From: Thermoleophilia bacterium | Lineage (GTDB): Bacteria; Actinomycetota; Thermoleophilia; UBA2241 | Direction: 5' to 3' | Assembly: GCA_017882325.1 (NCBI GenBank) | Contig: JADGPQ010000008.1 | Span: 1 to 33,699, forward strand | Length of the DNA stretch: 33,699 bases | Shown here: piece after piece, positions 23,063 through 30,121 of the stretch | Position numbering within the stretch: position 1 is the stretch's first letter | How the letters are laid out: every line of letters begins with the position of its first letter | Translations under genes and position numbers: made by a program | Notes under the pieces: generated by a model | Told to the model about the DNA's origin: nothing | Databases searched by the model: none | Seen by the model: only the letters and a program-made list of their open reading frames with translations

Positions 23063-23090
23063 AGTGTAGCACCGCAGAGTCCGTGGGCAA
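23063..23090 (-). promoter_or_regulatory. Leaderless promoter of the CQLGCF gene
   Basis: Minus strand: -35 TTGCCC (23090-23085), 16-nt spacer, -10 TACACT (23068-23063), then 7 nt to the ATG at 23055. No ribosome-binding site fits in between. Confidence 0.6.
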
Positions 23091-23129
23091 CCCCCTGGGC
23101 CGGCCGTCACCAGTGGCTGGCGCGGGCAC

Positions 23130-23783
23130 TCACCGATCGTCAGCGTCCGCGCCGGGCTTCGTGAGCTTCGCGAAGATGTACACCGCCGCGTAGATGAACA
23201 GGAAGAGCAGCGCGAACAGCAGCGTGAAGCCGAGGAGCCGGGGCTGCGAAGCGGGGTCGGTGACCTTTCCATAGAGCTCCCCGGCCAGCGGCATCGGCCG
23301 GCGCAGCAGGTCCCAGCTGTTCAAGCGCAGGAAACGGCCCAGGTAGATGCCGAAGCTGCCAAGCCCCGCGGCGGCGATCACGAACGTCCAGCCGGCCGCG
23401 CCGCCGAAGGCCCGCGCGACGATGTCCTGCATCAGATAGAGCGACACGACACCCAGGAGAAGGCCCGTCCAGGCGAACCAGAACAACATCAGCACGTCGT
23501 ACCAACCGGGGACGATGTCGCCCATGCTGCCGAGGTGCAGGAAGTCGGTGAGGATGTACGGGGCGTTGGGGAAGAAGACGAGCCACACGAGGGCCGCGAC
23601 GACGATGAGAACGTAGAGCACCGCGCGGCGCGCGGAGGCGAGGGTGTAGGCCACGCCGGCGAACACGAACGGCACCCAGGCCAGCGCCAGGTTCCACGAG
23701 AGGAACCAGTAGTGCACTGTGTGCGAGTAGACCATGCGCGCCGCCACGAGACCGAGGCAAACGAGGGACGCGCCGAGAAGCAA
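23130..23783 (-). CDS. DUF1361 family membrane protein
   Basis: 217 residues with six to seven predicted membrane helices. It has the family pattern: HYWFLSWNLALAWVPFVFA near residue 24, VWLVFFPNAPYILTDFLHLG near 66, WYDVLMLFWFAWTGLL near 93, and GSFGIYLGRFLRLNSWDL near 142. The function of DUF1361 is unknown. The start is uncertain: the only in-frame candidate before the first helix is a TTG at 23783, with no good ribosome site, while two GGAGG sequences lie 40-60 nt upstream without an ATG or GTG in this frame. An ATG 17 codons downstream would cut the first helix. It follows the MoaD-like gene after about 90 nt. Confidence 0.82.
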   Translation of the reverse strand: MLLGASLVCLGLVAARMVYSHTVHYWFLSWNLALAWVPFVFAGVAYTLASARRAVLYVLIVVAALVWLVFFPNAPYILTDFLHLGSMGDIVPGWYDVLMLFWFAWTGLLLGVVSLYLMQDIVARAFGGAAGWTFVIAAAGLGSFGIYLGRFLRLNSWDLLRRPMPLAGELYGKVTDPASQPRLLGFTLLFALLFLFIYAAVYIFAKLTKPGADADDR

Positions 23784-23874
23784 GCCGACGATGGCCGTCG
23801 CGAAGCGGTGCCTCCGTGGGGGCGTGACCTCCTCGCGCGCGGTCGCCGGCGGGTGGTCGAGCGCGGCCGCGGCG

Positions 23875-24123
23875 TCAGCCTCCCCCGAGCGGAGGGAACA
23901 GCGAGATCTCGTCGCCGGGCTCGAGCACCCGGTCGCTTCCGGCGTGCACGCCGTTGACGAGGACGATCCCCGTGGCGCCCGCTTCGAGGCCGAGACGCTC
24001 GACGACCGAGCCCACGGTGGGGGTCTCTGTCAGCAGGAATGAGTGCTCCGTGCGGCGCTGGGCAGTCTGCGTCTCGAGGCCGGCGAACAGCCGTGCGGTG
24101 ATTGTTTCTGTCCAGGTGGTCAT
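23875..24123 (-). CDS. MoaD/ThiS-like ubiquitin-fold sulfur carrier
   Basis: 82 residues with the beta-grasp pattern and a C-terminal Gly-Gly (FPPLGGG). The motifs SVVERLGLEAGATGIVLVNG and LEPGDEISLFPPLGGG match MoaD-like proteins, which carry a thiocarboxylate on the terminal Gly for molybdopterin dithiolene formation. Some tungsten-enzyme clusters keep a dedicated MoaD copy. No moaE or moeB lies nearby, so its partners are elsewhere. The ATG at 24123 is preceded by TACAGT with 6 nt between, predicting a leaderless message. Confidence 0.85.
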   Translation of the reverse strand: MTTWTETITARLFAGLETQTAQRRTEHSFLLTETPTVGSVVERLGLEAGATGIVLVNGVHAGSDRVLEPGDEISLFPPLGGG

Positions 24124-24129
24124 GCCAGG

Positions 24130-24135
24130 ACTGTA
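24130..24135 (-). promoter_or_regulatory. Leaderless -10 box of the MoaD-like gene
   Basis: TACAGT on the minus strand, 6 nt before the ATG at 24123, with no Shine-Dalgarno between. A -35 is not clear. The opposite strand carries TAGAGT (24202-24207) as a possible -10 for the divergent ATPase gene. Confidence 0.5.
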
Positions 24136-24239
24136 CCACCCAACGTGGCTCTCGACGCCCCGGCCGGCGGCATGGCTCGACTCCGCGGGCCTGGCTGCCG
24201 ATAGAGTAGTCGACCGCGCTACGCGGGCAGAGGAGAGGG

Positions 24240-25211
24240 ATGCTGGCGGACGACGATATCGAGGCGGCGGGAGCCCGCGCGGGGACCACTGGCGCGGACG
24301 GCGCGGACGGCGCTCTGCAGACCGCCGCGGCGGAGAGCCGCGACGCCGCCCTGCGCGCCGTCCAGTTCGCGCTCATCAAGGAAATAGATGATGCGATCAG
24401 CAAGCTCGAGCGCGCCCGCATCGGCGCGGCCACTCGCGAGCACCTCGAGATCCTGCGCAGCCTGCTCAAAGCACAGGTGAGCGCCTATCTCGAGCACGTC
24501 GTCGCACGGCGCGCCACACTCTTCCCGCACACCTCGGTGATGTACGCCGGCGAGGTCGGCGCGCCCGGCGTCCTCTCCACCACGTTTCGCGGTCTCCTGG
24601 AAGGCGGCACGTTCACCGGCGGTCAGGGCGCCAAGCTGGCGCAGTTTATCGGCGACCGCCGTACGCTGGTGATCTTTGGCGAGCGCGCCACCGGCAAGTC
24701 GACGCTTCTCAACTCCCTCTTCGAGCTCGTCTCCGTGGACGACCGCTTCGTCGCCATCGAGCGCGGCCCGGACCTGCCGGCCTTGAAGGAGCGCTCGTTC
24801 TGCGTGCGGCTCGGCGTGGGCGCCGGCACCGACATGAAATCCCTGTTCGCCAAGGCCCAGCGCATGGATCCCGGACGGCTTGTGGTCGGCGAGATCCACC
24901 GGGAGGAGGTCCGGGAGTTCTTCAGCCTGCTCGCGGGAAACCCCCATGTCGGCGGCATGGCGACCCTTCGCGCCGAGAGCGTGAGCCGGGCCGTCGACAC
25001 GATCATCGCAGCCTTCGGCGGCGACGACGCCTACGCACGCGAGCTCATTGCGCGCGTCGTGCCTGCCTTCGTGCACATGCGTTCGGACGTGATCGGCCGG
25101 CCGCGCCTGGCCGCGATCTGGAGCATCGCCGGTCTCGTCGACGGCGAGCTTGCTCTGGAAGAAGTGGACACCGGCGCGCCGGCTGCCAGCCAGCTCGTCG
25201 CTGAGGCCTGA
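24240..25211 (+). CDS. Stand-alone VirB11/CpaF-like secretion ATPase
   Basis: 323-residue ATPase of the type II/IV secretion family. Walker A GERATGKST at 147-155 (usually GxxGxGKT; here Ala precedes TGK), then FVAIERGPDLPALKE, the Asp-box-like region, Walker B GRLVVGEIHREEV at 212-224, and GGMATLRAES at 238-247. CpaF-type proteins have a GSLTTxHAN motif there, so the conserved His is missing. The N-terminal part is a predicted helical, Ala/Asp-rich stretch (about 1-90) instead of a normal N-domain. No pilin, TadC or other secretion genes surround it, which is odd for this family. Start ATG at 24240 with AGGAGAGGG directly upstream. Its job cannot be inferred from the neighbours. Confidence 0.82.
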   Translation: MLADDDIEAAGARAGTTGADGADGALQTAAAESRDAALRAVQFALIKEIDDAISKLERARIGAATREHLEILRSLLKAQVSAYLEHVVARRATLFPHTSVMYAGEVGAPGVLSTTFRGLLEGGTFTGGQGAKLAQFIGDRRTLVIFGERATGKSTLLNSLFELVSVDDRFVAIERGPDLPALKERSFCVRLGVGAGTDMKSLFAKAQRMDPGRLVVGEIHREEVREFFSLLAGNPHVGGMATLRAESVSRAVDTIIAAFGGDDAYARELIARVVPAFVHMRSDVIGRPRLAAIWSIAGLVDGELALEEVDTGAPAASQLVAEA

Positions 25212-25230
25212 CGCCCTCTGCGCTCAGGCC
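25204..25230 (+). terminator. Possible terminator after the ATPase gene
   Basis: Imperfect stem GCCTGACGC / GCG(C)TCAGGC with one bulged base, overlapping the stop codon at 25209-25211. There is no T tract. The remaining 240 nt to rpsF hold the promoter and leader described next. Confidence 0.35.
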
Positions 25231-25335
25231 CGCAGTCGTCAGCCCTCCCCACGCAAGGTAACAGCGCGACTGTCGGCAACGTCACCTCGCGCCGCCGCCG
25301 GCACTCTTCACGCCGCCCGCGCCACGCGATACGGT

Positions 25336-25365
25336 TTGCCTGCACCCGCCGAGGGCTGGTAGAGT
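25336..25365 (+). promoter_or_regulatory. Promoter of the rpsF operon
   Basis: -35 TTGCCT (25336-25341), 18-nt spacer, -10 TAGAGT (25360-25365). It leaves a leader of about 70 nt before the rpsF start. Confidence 0.6.
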
Positions 25366-25375
25366 GCCCGTTCAC

Positions 25376-25422
25376 GCTGCCGCAAAGCAGCTTGTCACCC
25401 CTGCTCCAGCATCCGAGGCTGG
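25376..25422 (+). promoter_or_regulatory. rpsF leader hairpins, candidate S6:S18 binding site
   Basis: Two stem-loops: GCTGC-CGCAAA-GCAGC (25376-25391) and CCAGC-ATCCGAG-GCTGG (25406-25422); the latter can be extended by two pairs. The second presents a CCG triplet in its loop. A CCG exposed in a leader stem-loop is the known recognition element for the S6:S18 complex, which represses the rpsF-rpsR operon in many bacteria. Only motif and place support the call. Confidence 0.4.
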
Positions 25423-25442
25423 GGCCGCGAAGACCACAGGAG

Positions 25443-25739
25443 GTGATCGCGATCAACAAGTATGAGCTCATGCTCATCGTGAACCCGAACGCGGATGACG
25501 AGCGCCAGAAGGAGATCGTGGAGCGGCTGCGCGCCACCGTCGAGAAAGACAAAGGCAACGTCGCCGGCGTCGACGAGTGGGGCAAGAAGAAGCTCGCCTA
25601 CGAGATCAAGAAGGAACCCGAAGGCGTCTACACGGTCATCACGTTCACGGCCACTCCCGCCACTCTCGCCGAGGTCGAACGCGTCCTGGGCATCACCGAC
25701 GAGGTCTTGCGCTTCATGACCACGCGGCAGAAGTCCTAA
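25443..25739 (+). CDS. rpsF: 30S ribosomal protein S6
   Basis: Small-subunit protein S6, partner of S18. The sequence has NKYELMLIVNP, the VEKDKGNVAGVDEWGKKKLA block, YEIKKEPEGVYTVITFTA and the RVLGITDEVLRFMTTR end typical of S6. The start is a puzzle: the GTG at 25443 overlaps the only good ribosome site (AGGAGG, 25438-25443). Homologues begin M-x-x-Y-E, which would place the start at codon 25452, an ATC exactly 8 nt after the AGGAGG. I give the GTG as the conventional boundary, making 98 residues; an ATC start would give 95. First gene of the rpsF-ssb-rpsR-rplI operon. Confidence 0.93.
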   Translation: MIAINKYELMLIVNPNADDERQKEIVERLRATVEKDKGNVAGVDEWGKKKLAYEIKKEPEGVYTVITFTATPATLAEVERVLGITDEVLRFMTTRQKS

Positions 25740-25767
25740 CGACCTTTTCGAGCGAAGGGAGCCCACC

Positions 25768-26250
25768 GTGCCCAGTTCAGTCAACGTCGTCGTCCTCGTC
25801 GGCAATCTCACGCGCGATCCCGAGCTCCGCGCCACGGCCGGAGGCACGAGCGTGTGCAAGCTCGGCCTTGCCGTCAACGAACGCGCCAAGGATCCAGCCA
25901 CCGGCGAGTGGGGCGAGCGCCCGAACTACTTCGATATCGACGTGTTCGGCGCGCAAGGCGAGAGTTGCGCCCAGTACCTTACCAAGGGTCGTCAGATCGC
26001 CGTTGAAGGCCGCCTGCGCTGGCGGTCCTGGGAGACTCAGGACGGCCAGAAGCGGTCGGCCGTCAGCGTGGTCGCCAACACCGTCCAGTTCATCGGCCCT
26101 CGGGAGGGTGGTGGCGGCCAGGGCGGCGGTTGGAGCGGTGGAGGTCAGGCCGCCGGCGGTCAGGGCAGCGGAGCCGGCTTCAACAAAGCCGGTCTCGACC
26201 CCGCCAAGGGCGACTTCGCCGAGTCAGGTGACGACGATATCCCGTTCTAA
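25768..26250 (+). CDS. ssb: Single-stranded DNA-binding protein
   Basis: 160-residue SSB for replication, repair and recombination. It has an N-terminal OB-fold (NVVVLVGNLTRDPELRATAG, LGLAVNERAKD, YFDIDVFGAQGESCAQYL, GRQIAVEGRLRWRSWE), a Gly/Gln-rich disordered linker and the acidic tip DDDIPF that docks partner proteins. GTG start at 25768 with AAGGGAG 7 nt upstream. It sits between S6 and S18, the conserved order. An in-frame alternative start was not found. Confidence 0.96.
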   Translation: MPSSVNVVVLVGNLTRDPELRATAGGTSVCKLGLAVNERAKDPATGEWGERPNYFDIDVFGAQGESCAQYLTKGRQIAVEGRLRWRSWETQDGQKRSAVSVVANTVQFIGPREGGGGQGGGWSGGGQAAGGQGSGAGFNKAGLDPAKGDFAESGDDDIPF

Positions 26251-26261
26251 GCTGCAGGTGA

Positions 26262-26281
26262 CGGCGCTCCGCGGAGCGCCG
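26262..26281 (+). repeat. Perfect 20-bp palindrome between ssb and rpsR
   Basis: CGGCGCTCCG followed directly by its complement CGGAGCGCCG. As RNA it would form a GC-rich hairpin just before the GAGGAG ribosome site of rpsR. It could slow decay, attenuate the operon or affect S18 translation; nothing in the sequence decides. Confidence 0.7.
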
Positions 26282-26297
26282 CGAGGAGAGCACACGC

Positions 26298-26567
26298 ATG
26301 ACTAGTTCCAGACCAACGCCTCGGCGCGAGAAGACGAGCAAGGCCGGTGCCGCCGACCCGTCTCGACGCCGCTGTTGTTCCTTCTGCAGGGAGGGGACCG
26401 ACGAGGTCGACTTCAAGGACTTCTCGGCCCTGCGCCGCATGATGTCCGAGAAGGGCAAGATTCGTTCACGCCGCCTCACCGGCACCTGCGCGCGCCACCA
26501 GACCCAGGTCGCCGTGGCGGTCAAACGCGCCCGTGTGATGGCGCTCCTGCCCAACGCAAGCCGCTGA
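26298..26567 (+). CDS. rpsR: 30S ribosomal protein S18, zinc-binding type
   Basis: 89-residue S18 with an N-terminal basic extension and the four-cysteine-type motif [11 protein letters not shown] (Cys26, Cys27, Cys30) plus [10 protein letters not shown] (Cys64, His67), indicating the C+ zinc form. Also present are [19 protein letters not shown] and RRLTG. The window shows no second, zinc-free S18 copy. ATG at 26298 with GAGGAG 9 nt upstream. Confidence 0.95.
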   Translation: MTSSRPTPRREKTSKAGAADPSRRRCCSFCREGTDEVDFKDFSALRRMMSEKGKIRSRRLTGTCARHQTQVAVAVKRARVMALLPNASR

Positions 26568-26577
26568 GGAGGGCTGC

Positions 26578-27024
26578 ATGGAGGTCATCCTGCTCCAGAA
26601 CGTCGAGAACCTCGGCGAGAAAGGTTCGCTGGCCAACGTGGCTCGGGGCTACGCGCGCAACTACCTGATCCCGCGCAAGCTGGCCGAGCCAGCGACCCCC
26701 GGCAAGATCGCCGAGTTCCGGCGCCGCGAAGAAGAGCGTAAGTCACGCGACGCCCGCATGGCGGTCCAGGCCGAGGAGTACACGGCCACGCTCAACAAGA
26801 CCGTGCTCACGCTGGCCGCCAAGGCCGGCGAGGGCGACCGCTTGTTCGGTTCCATCACGGGGGCCGACATCGCCGACGCCATCAAGGACGCGCGCGGGTT
26901 CACCATCGACAAGCGCAAGGTGCTGCTCGAGGAGCCCATCAAAGAGCTCGGCACCTTCATGGTCGACGTCGAGGTGGCGGAGGGTTTCGTCGCCACGGTC
27001 AAGACCATCGTCACGCCCGAATAG
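26578..27024 (+). CDS. rplI: 50S ribosomal protein L9
   Basis: 148-residue L9 with the N-terminal VILLQNVENLGEKGSLANV, the RGYARNYLIPRKLAEPAT segment, a long central helix (KIAEFRRREEERKSRDARM) and the C-terminal domain RLFGSITGADIADAIKDA followed by KVLLEEPIKELGTFMVDVEV. Length and both rRNA-binding domains are normal. ATG at 26578 with GAGGAGGG 6 nt upstream; 10 nt after rpsR. Last gene of the operon before a strong hairpin. Confidence 0.97.
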   Translation: MEVILLQNVENLGEKGSLANVARGYARNYLIPRKLAEPATPGKIAEFRRREEERKSRDARMAVQAEEYTATLNKTVLTLAAKAGEGDRLFGSITGADIADAIKDARGFTIDKRKVLLEEPIKELGTFMVDVEVAEGFVATVKTIVTPE

Positions 27025-27050
27025 CGGCCTGACAGACCAGCGTACTTCCC

Positions 27051-27087
27051 CGACGGGCGGGGGCGGCTCCGCCGCCCCCGCCCGTCG
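27051..27087 (+). terminator. Terminator after rplI
   Basis: Perfect 17-bp stem CGACGGGCGGGGGCGGC (27051-27067) with its complement (27071-27087) and a 3-nt loop. No T tract follows, as is common in very GC-rich genomes. It separates the ribosomal operon from dnaB. A weak -10 (TAGACT, 27146-27151) 38 nt before dnaB may start a new transcript. Confidence 0.7.
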
Positions 27088-27188
27088 CTCGTGCGCCGCG
27101 CTTTGCCGTCATCAGCGGGCGCTATCATGACGGTGCCACGTCGCGTAGACTGCTGGTTCCAGACCACCCGCACGCCCCCGGAGACCAC

Positions 27189-28544
27189 ATGGCCGCCTCG
27201 CGCCTCGAGACCGAGACCACCCATCTCCCACCGCACGACCTCGAGGCCGAGCAGTCGGTCCTCGGCGCCATGCTGGTCAATCCCAACGCCATCACCGCCG
27301 TCGCGGAGTCGCTCTCGGCCGACGACTTCTACCGCGACACGCACCGGTTCATCTACCGCGCCGTCCTCACCCTGTTCGACAGGGGCGAGGAGGTCGACGT
27401 GGTCACTCTCAGCGCCCAGCTCGAGCGCGAGGGCGTGCTCGAGCGCGCCGGAGGGCGCGAGCTCGTGCATACGCTGGCCGAGTTCGTGCCGGCAGCGGCC
27501 AACGCCGCCCACTACGCCGGCATCGTGCGCGAACAGAGCGTGCTTCGCGCCCTCATCCGCGTGGGCAACGAGATCGCGGAGCTCGGCTATCAACACCCGG
27601 GCAACACGCACGAGCTCCTTGACCGCTGCGAGCAGAAGGTCTTCGCCATCCAGCAGCAGCGCCGCGTGGCCGAATTCCAGCACATCAAAGAGATCCTGGT
27701 CCGCAACTTCGAGTACCTCGACATCATGGAGCGCGGCGGCGGCGTCAGCGGCATCGCCAGCGGTTTCGAGGGCATCGACAGGCTCACGGGTGGTTTCCAG
27801 AAGGCCAACCTCATCGTCCTGGCGGCGCGCCCCGGCGTGGGCAAGACTTCTCTGGCCCTCAACATCGCCCAGACAGTGTCCGTGGAGGGCAAGGCGCCGG
27901 TCGCCATATTCAGCCTCGAGATGAGCGCCCAGGAGCTGGGCGAGCGCATGATGTGCTCGTCGGCCCGCGTCAGCTCGCACAAGGTCCGCACCGGCCGCCT
28001 GTCGGGCGACGACTACGCGAAGCTCGTGCAGGCCGCCGGCGAGCTGGAGAAGGCCGACATCTTCATCGACGACACCGCCGGCCTCAACATGTTCGAGCTA
28101 CGCGCCAAGGCGCGCCGCCTCCAGGCCAAACACGCGCTTTCACTGGTCATCGTCGACTACCTGCAGCTCATGTCCGGCGACAGCCGCGCCGAGAACCGCC
28201 AGCAGGAGGTCTCCAACATCTCCCGCTCCATGAAGCAGCTGGCCCGCGAGCTCGACGTGCCGGTGCTCGCCGTCTCGCAGCTCAACCGCTCCCCCGAGGC
28301 GCGCGCCGACCGCGAGCCGCAGCTCGCCGACCTGCGCGAGTCGGGCGCCATCGAGCAGGACGCCGACATGGTCATGTTCCTGTACGAAGACCCCAGCGAT
28401 CCTGCGTCCAAGGGCGTCGTCAAGCTCAAGATCGCGAAGCACCGCAACGGCCCCACTGGCCTGGTGCGCCTGGGCTTCGTGCGCGACTACACCAAGTTCC
28501 GCACGCTCAGCCAGTCTGAGGACTTCGAGTACGACGGGGAGTAG
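27189..28544 (+). CDS. dnaB: Replicative DNA helicase
   Basis: 451-residue hexameric helicase that unwinds DNA at the fork. The N-terminal domain begins HDLEAEQSVLGAMLVNPNAI; a linker helix leads to the RecA-type core with Walker A AARPGVGKTSLALNIA (213-220 for the P-loop), FSLEMSAQELGERMM, Walker B LVIVDYLQLMSG and the SQLNRSPEARADREPQLADL motif with the arginine finger region, then SGAIEQDADMVMFLYED. No intein interrupts the usual insertion sites. ATG at 27189 with GGAG 6 nt upstream. Confidence 0.97.
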   Translation: MAASRLETETTHLPPHDLEAEQSVLGAMLVNPNAITAVAESLSADDFYRDTHRFIYRAVLTLFDRGEEVDVVTLSAQLEREGVLERAGGRELVHTLAEFVPAAANAAHYAGIVREQSVLRALIRVGNEIAELGYQHPGNTHELLDRCEQKVFAIQQQRRVAEFQHIKEILVRNFEYLDIMERGGGVSGIASGFEGIDRLTGGFQKANLIVLAARPGVGKTSLALNIAQTVSVEGKAPVAIFSLEMSAQELGERMMCSSARVSSHKVRTGRLSGDDYAKLVQAAGELEKADIFIDDTAGLNMFELRAKARRLQAKHALSLVIVDYLQLMSGDSRAENRQQEVSNISRSMKQLARELDVPVLAVSQLNRSPEARADREPQLADLRESGAIEQDADMVMFLYEDPSDPASKGVVKLKIAKHRNGPTGLVRLGFVRDYTKFRTLSQSEDFEYDGE

Positions 28545-28576
28545 CGCACGCTGCGCCGGCGCCGCCGACCACGAGC

Positions 28577-30088
28577 ATGAGCCCTCACCTCACCGCCTTC
28601 ACGGCCTCGTCGCTCGACCCTGTCGCGCTACTTCGCGGTTTGGGCCTCGAGGGCCTCTCGCCGGTGGTGCTGCTCGACTCGGCCGGCGGGTCGGCGCAGC
28701 TGGCCCGCCGGCACTATCTCGCCTGGGACCCCATCTTTCGCCTGCGCGTGCGCAATGGCGCCGTGAGCGTGGCGGCCGAACCGGGTGCGGACTGGGACGA
28801 GGCGGCGCGCGGGCTGGCAAGGCAGGCGCGCGCGCTCGAGGAGCTCGCGCCCTTCGAGGCGGTCCGCGCGGCCACGCGGCTGGCCGCGCTGCCCGGGGTC
28901 CTGCGGCCGGCCAGGCGTACCGATCATGCGCCGGCTGACCCCCGACCCGCCGCGGCCGTCCATGAGGACTTCCCCGAGGCGGAGGCCCTGTTCGGCCTGC
29001 TCGCCTACGACGCCGTGCGGTACCTCGAGCGCCTGCCGGACACCACCCGTGACGATCTGGGGCTTCCGGACATCGACATCTTTCTGCCCGGCACGCTAGT
29101 GCGCTGCGATATCACCACTGGCGAGACTCTGCTGCTAGACCGGCTCTCGGCTGACGCGGCCCAGGCGGGGAGGGCAGGCGCGCGCGTGGGCGCAGCCCTC
29201 GCCGGCGCGCGCCACCCCGCCCCCGCCGTCCTGCACGGCAACGACCTCTCCGTGTTCCGCTCCAACTTCACGCGCCCCGAATATGAGGCGGTGGTCGCCC
29301 GCACCCGCGAGTACGTGTACGCGGGCGACATCTTCCAGGCCAACCTGTCGCAGCGCCTGGACGGCATGTACGTACTGCCGAGCCTGCACCTCTACCAGAC
29401 GCTGCGCACCGTGAACCCGTCACCGTTCGCCGGGTACCTGCACCTCGGCGACTATGAGCTCATCTCGTCGTCGCCGGAGCGCCTCGTCTCGCTCGCTCGG
29501 AACGGCTGGGCCGAGACGCGGCCCATCGCCGGCACGCGCCCGCGCGGCGACAGGCGCCCCGAAGACGACGCGCTCGCCGAGGAGCTCAACCTCGACCCCA
29601 AGGAGCGGGCCGAGCACATCATGCTCGTCGATCTCGAGCGCAACGACCTCGGCAAGGTCTGCGAGTACGGCACGGTGCGCGTGTCGGAGCTCATGATCAA
29701 CGAGTACTACTCGCACGTGATCCACATCGTCAGCAACGTGCGCGGTCACCTGCACCCGGACCGCGACGCCGTCGACCTCGCCAAAGCGATGTTCCCCGGC
29801 GGCACCATCACCGGCTGCCCCAAGGTGCGCTGCATGGAGATCATCGACGAGCTCGAGACGGTGCGCCGCGGGCCGTACACGGGCTCGTTCGGCTGGATCG
29901 CTGCGCGCACGCTCGACCTCAACATCGTGATCCGCACTCTGGTGCGCGTCGGCGACCGGCTGTTCCTGCAAGTCGGCGGGGGCATCGTCGCCGATTCGGT
30001 GCCCGAGCGCGAGTACGGGGAGACCTTGCACAAGGCGGCGGGCATGTTGCGCGCCGTCAGCGCGGGCATCGCGGAGCGCGCCGGCTGA
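28577..30088 (+). CDS. Chorismate-binding enzyme, PabB/TrpE family
   Basis: 503-residue chorismate-utilising enzyme, the aminating subunit that forms aminodeoxychorismate (PabB) or anthranilate (TrpE). The N-terminal domain has VVLLDSAGGSAQ where TrpE has its LLES inhibitor motif. The C-terminal domain has VYAGDIFQANLSQR, YELISSSPERLVS, RPIAGTRPRG (316-323), AEHIMLVDLERNDLGKVC, PGGTITGCPKVR and GSFGWI. The residue after PI is Ala318, as in TrpE; E. coli PabB has Lys there. The next gene is a PabC-like lyase, which argues for folate synthesis. Both roles remain possible. It lies 32 nt after dnaB. Confidence 0.85.
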   Translation: MSPHLTAFTASSLDPVALLRGLGLEGLSPVVLLDSAGGSAQLARRHYLAWDPIFRLRVRNGAVSVAAEPGADWDEAARGLARQARALEELAPFEAVRAATRLAALPGVLRPARRTDHAPADPRPAAAVHEDFPEAEALFGLLAYDAVRYLERLPDTTRDDLGLPDIDIFLPGTLVRCDITTGETLLLDRLSADAAQAGRAGARVGAALAGARHPAPAVLHGNDLSVFRSNFTRPEYEAVVARTREYVYAGDIFQANLSQRLDGMYVLPSLHLYQTLRTVNPSPFAGYLHLGDYELISSSPERLVSLARNGWAETRPIAGTRPRGDRRPEDDALAEELNLDPKERAEHIMLVDLERNDLGKVCEYGTVRVSELMINEYYSHVIHIVSNVRGHLHPDRDAVDLAKAMFPGGTITGCPKVRCMEIIDELETVRRGPYTGSFGWIAARTLDLNIVIRTLVRVGDRLFLQVGGGIVADSVPEREYGETLHKAAGMLRAVSAGIAERAG

Positions 30089-30109
30089 GCGACGGCCGGG
30101 CCGGCGCGA

Positions 30110-30115
30110 TACACT
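30110..30115 (+). promoter_or_regulatory. Leaderless -10 box of the pabC-like gene
   Basis: TACACT at 30110-30115 followed by 6 nt and the ATG at 30122; no Shine-Dalgarno exists in TCCTTC. The message would begin at or next to the start codon. A -35 is not convincing. Confidence 0.5.
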
Positions 30116-30121
30116 TCCTTC

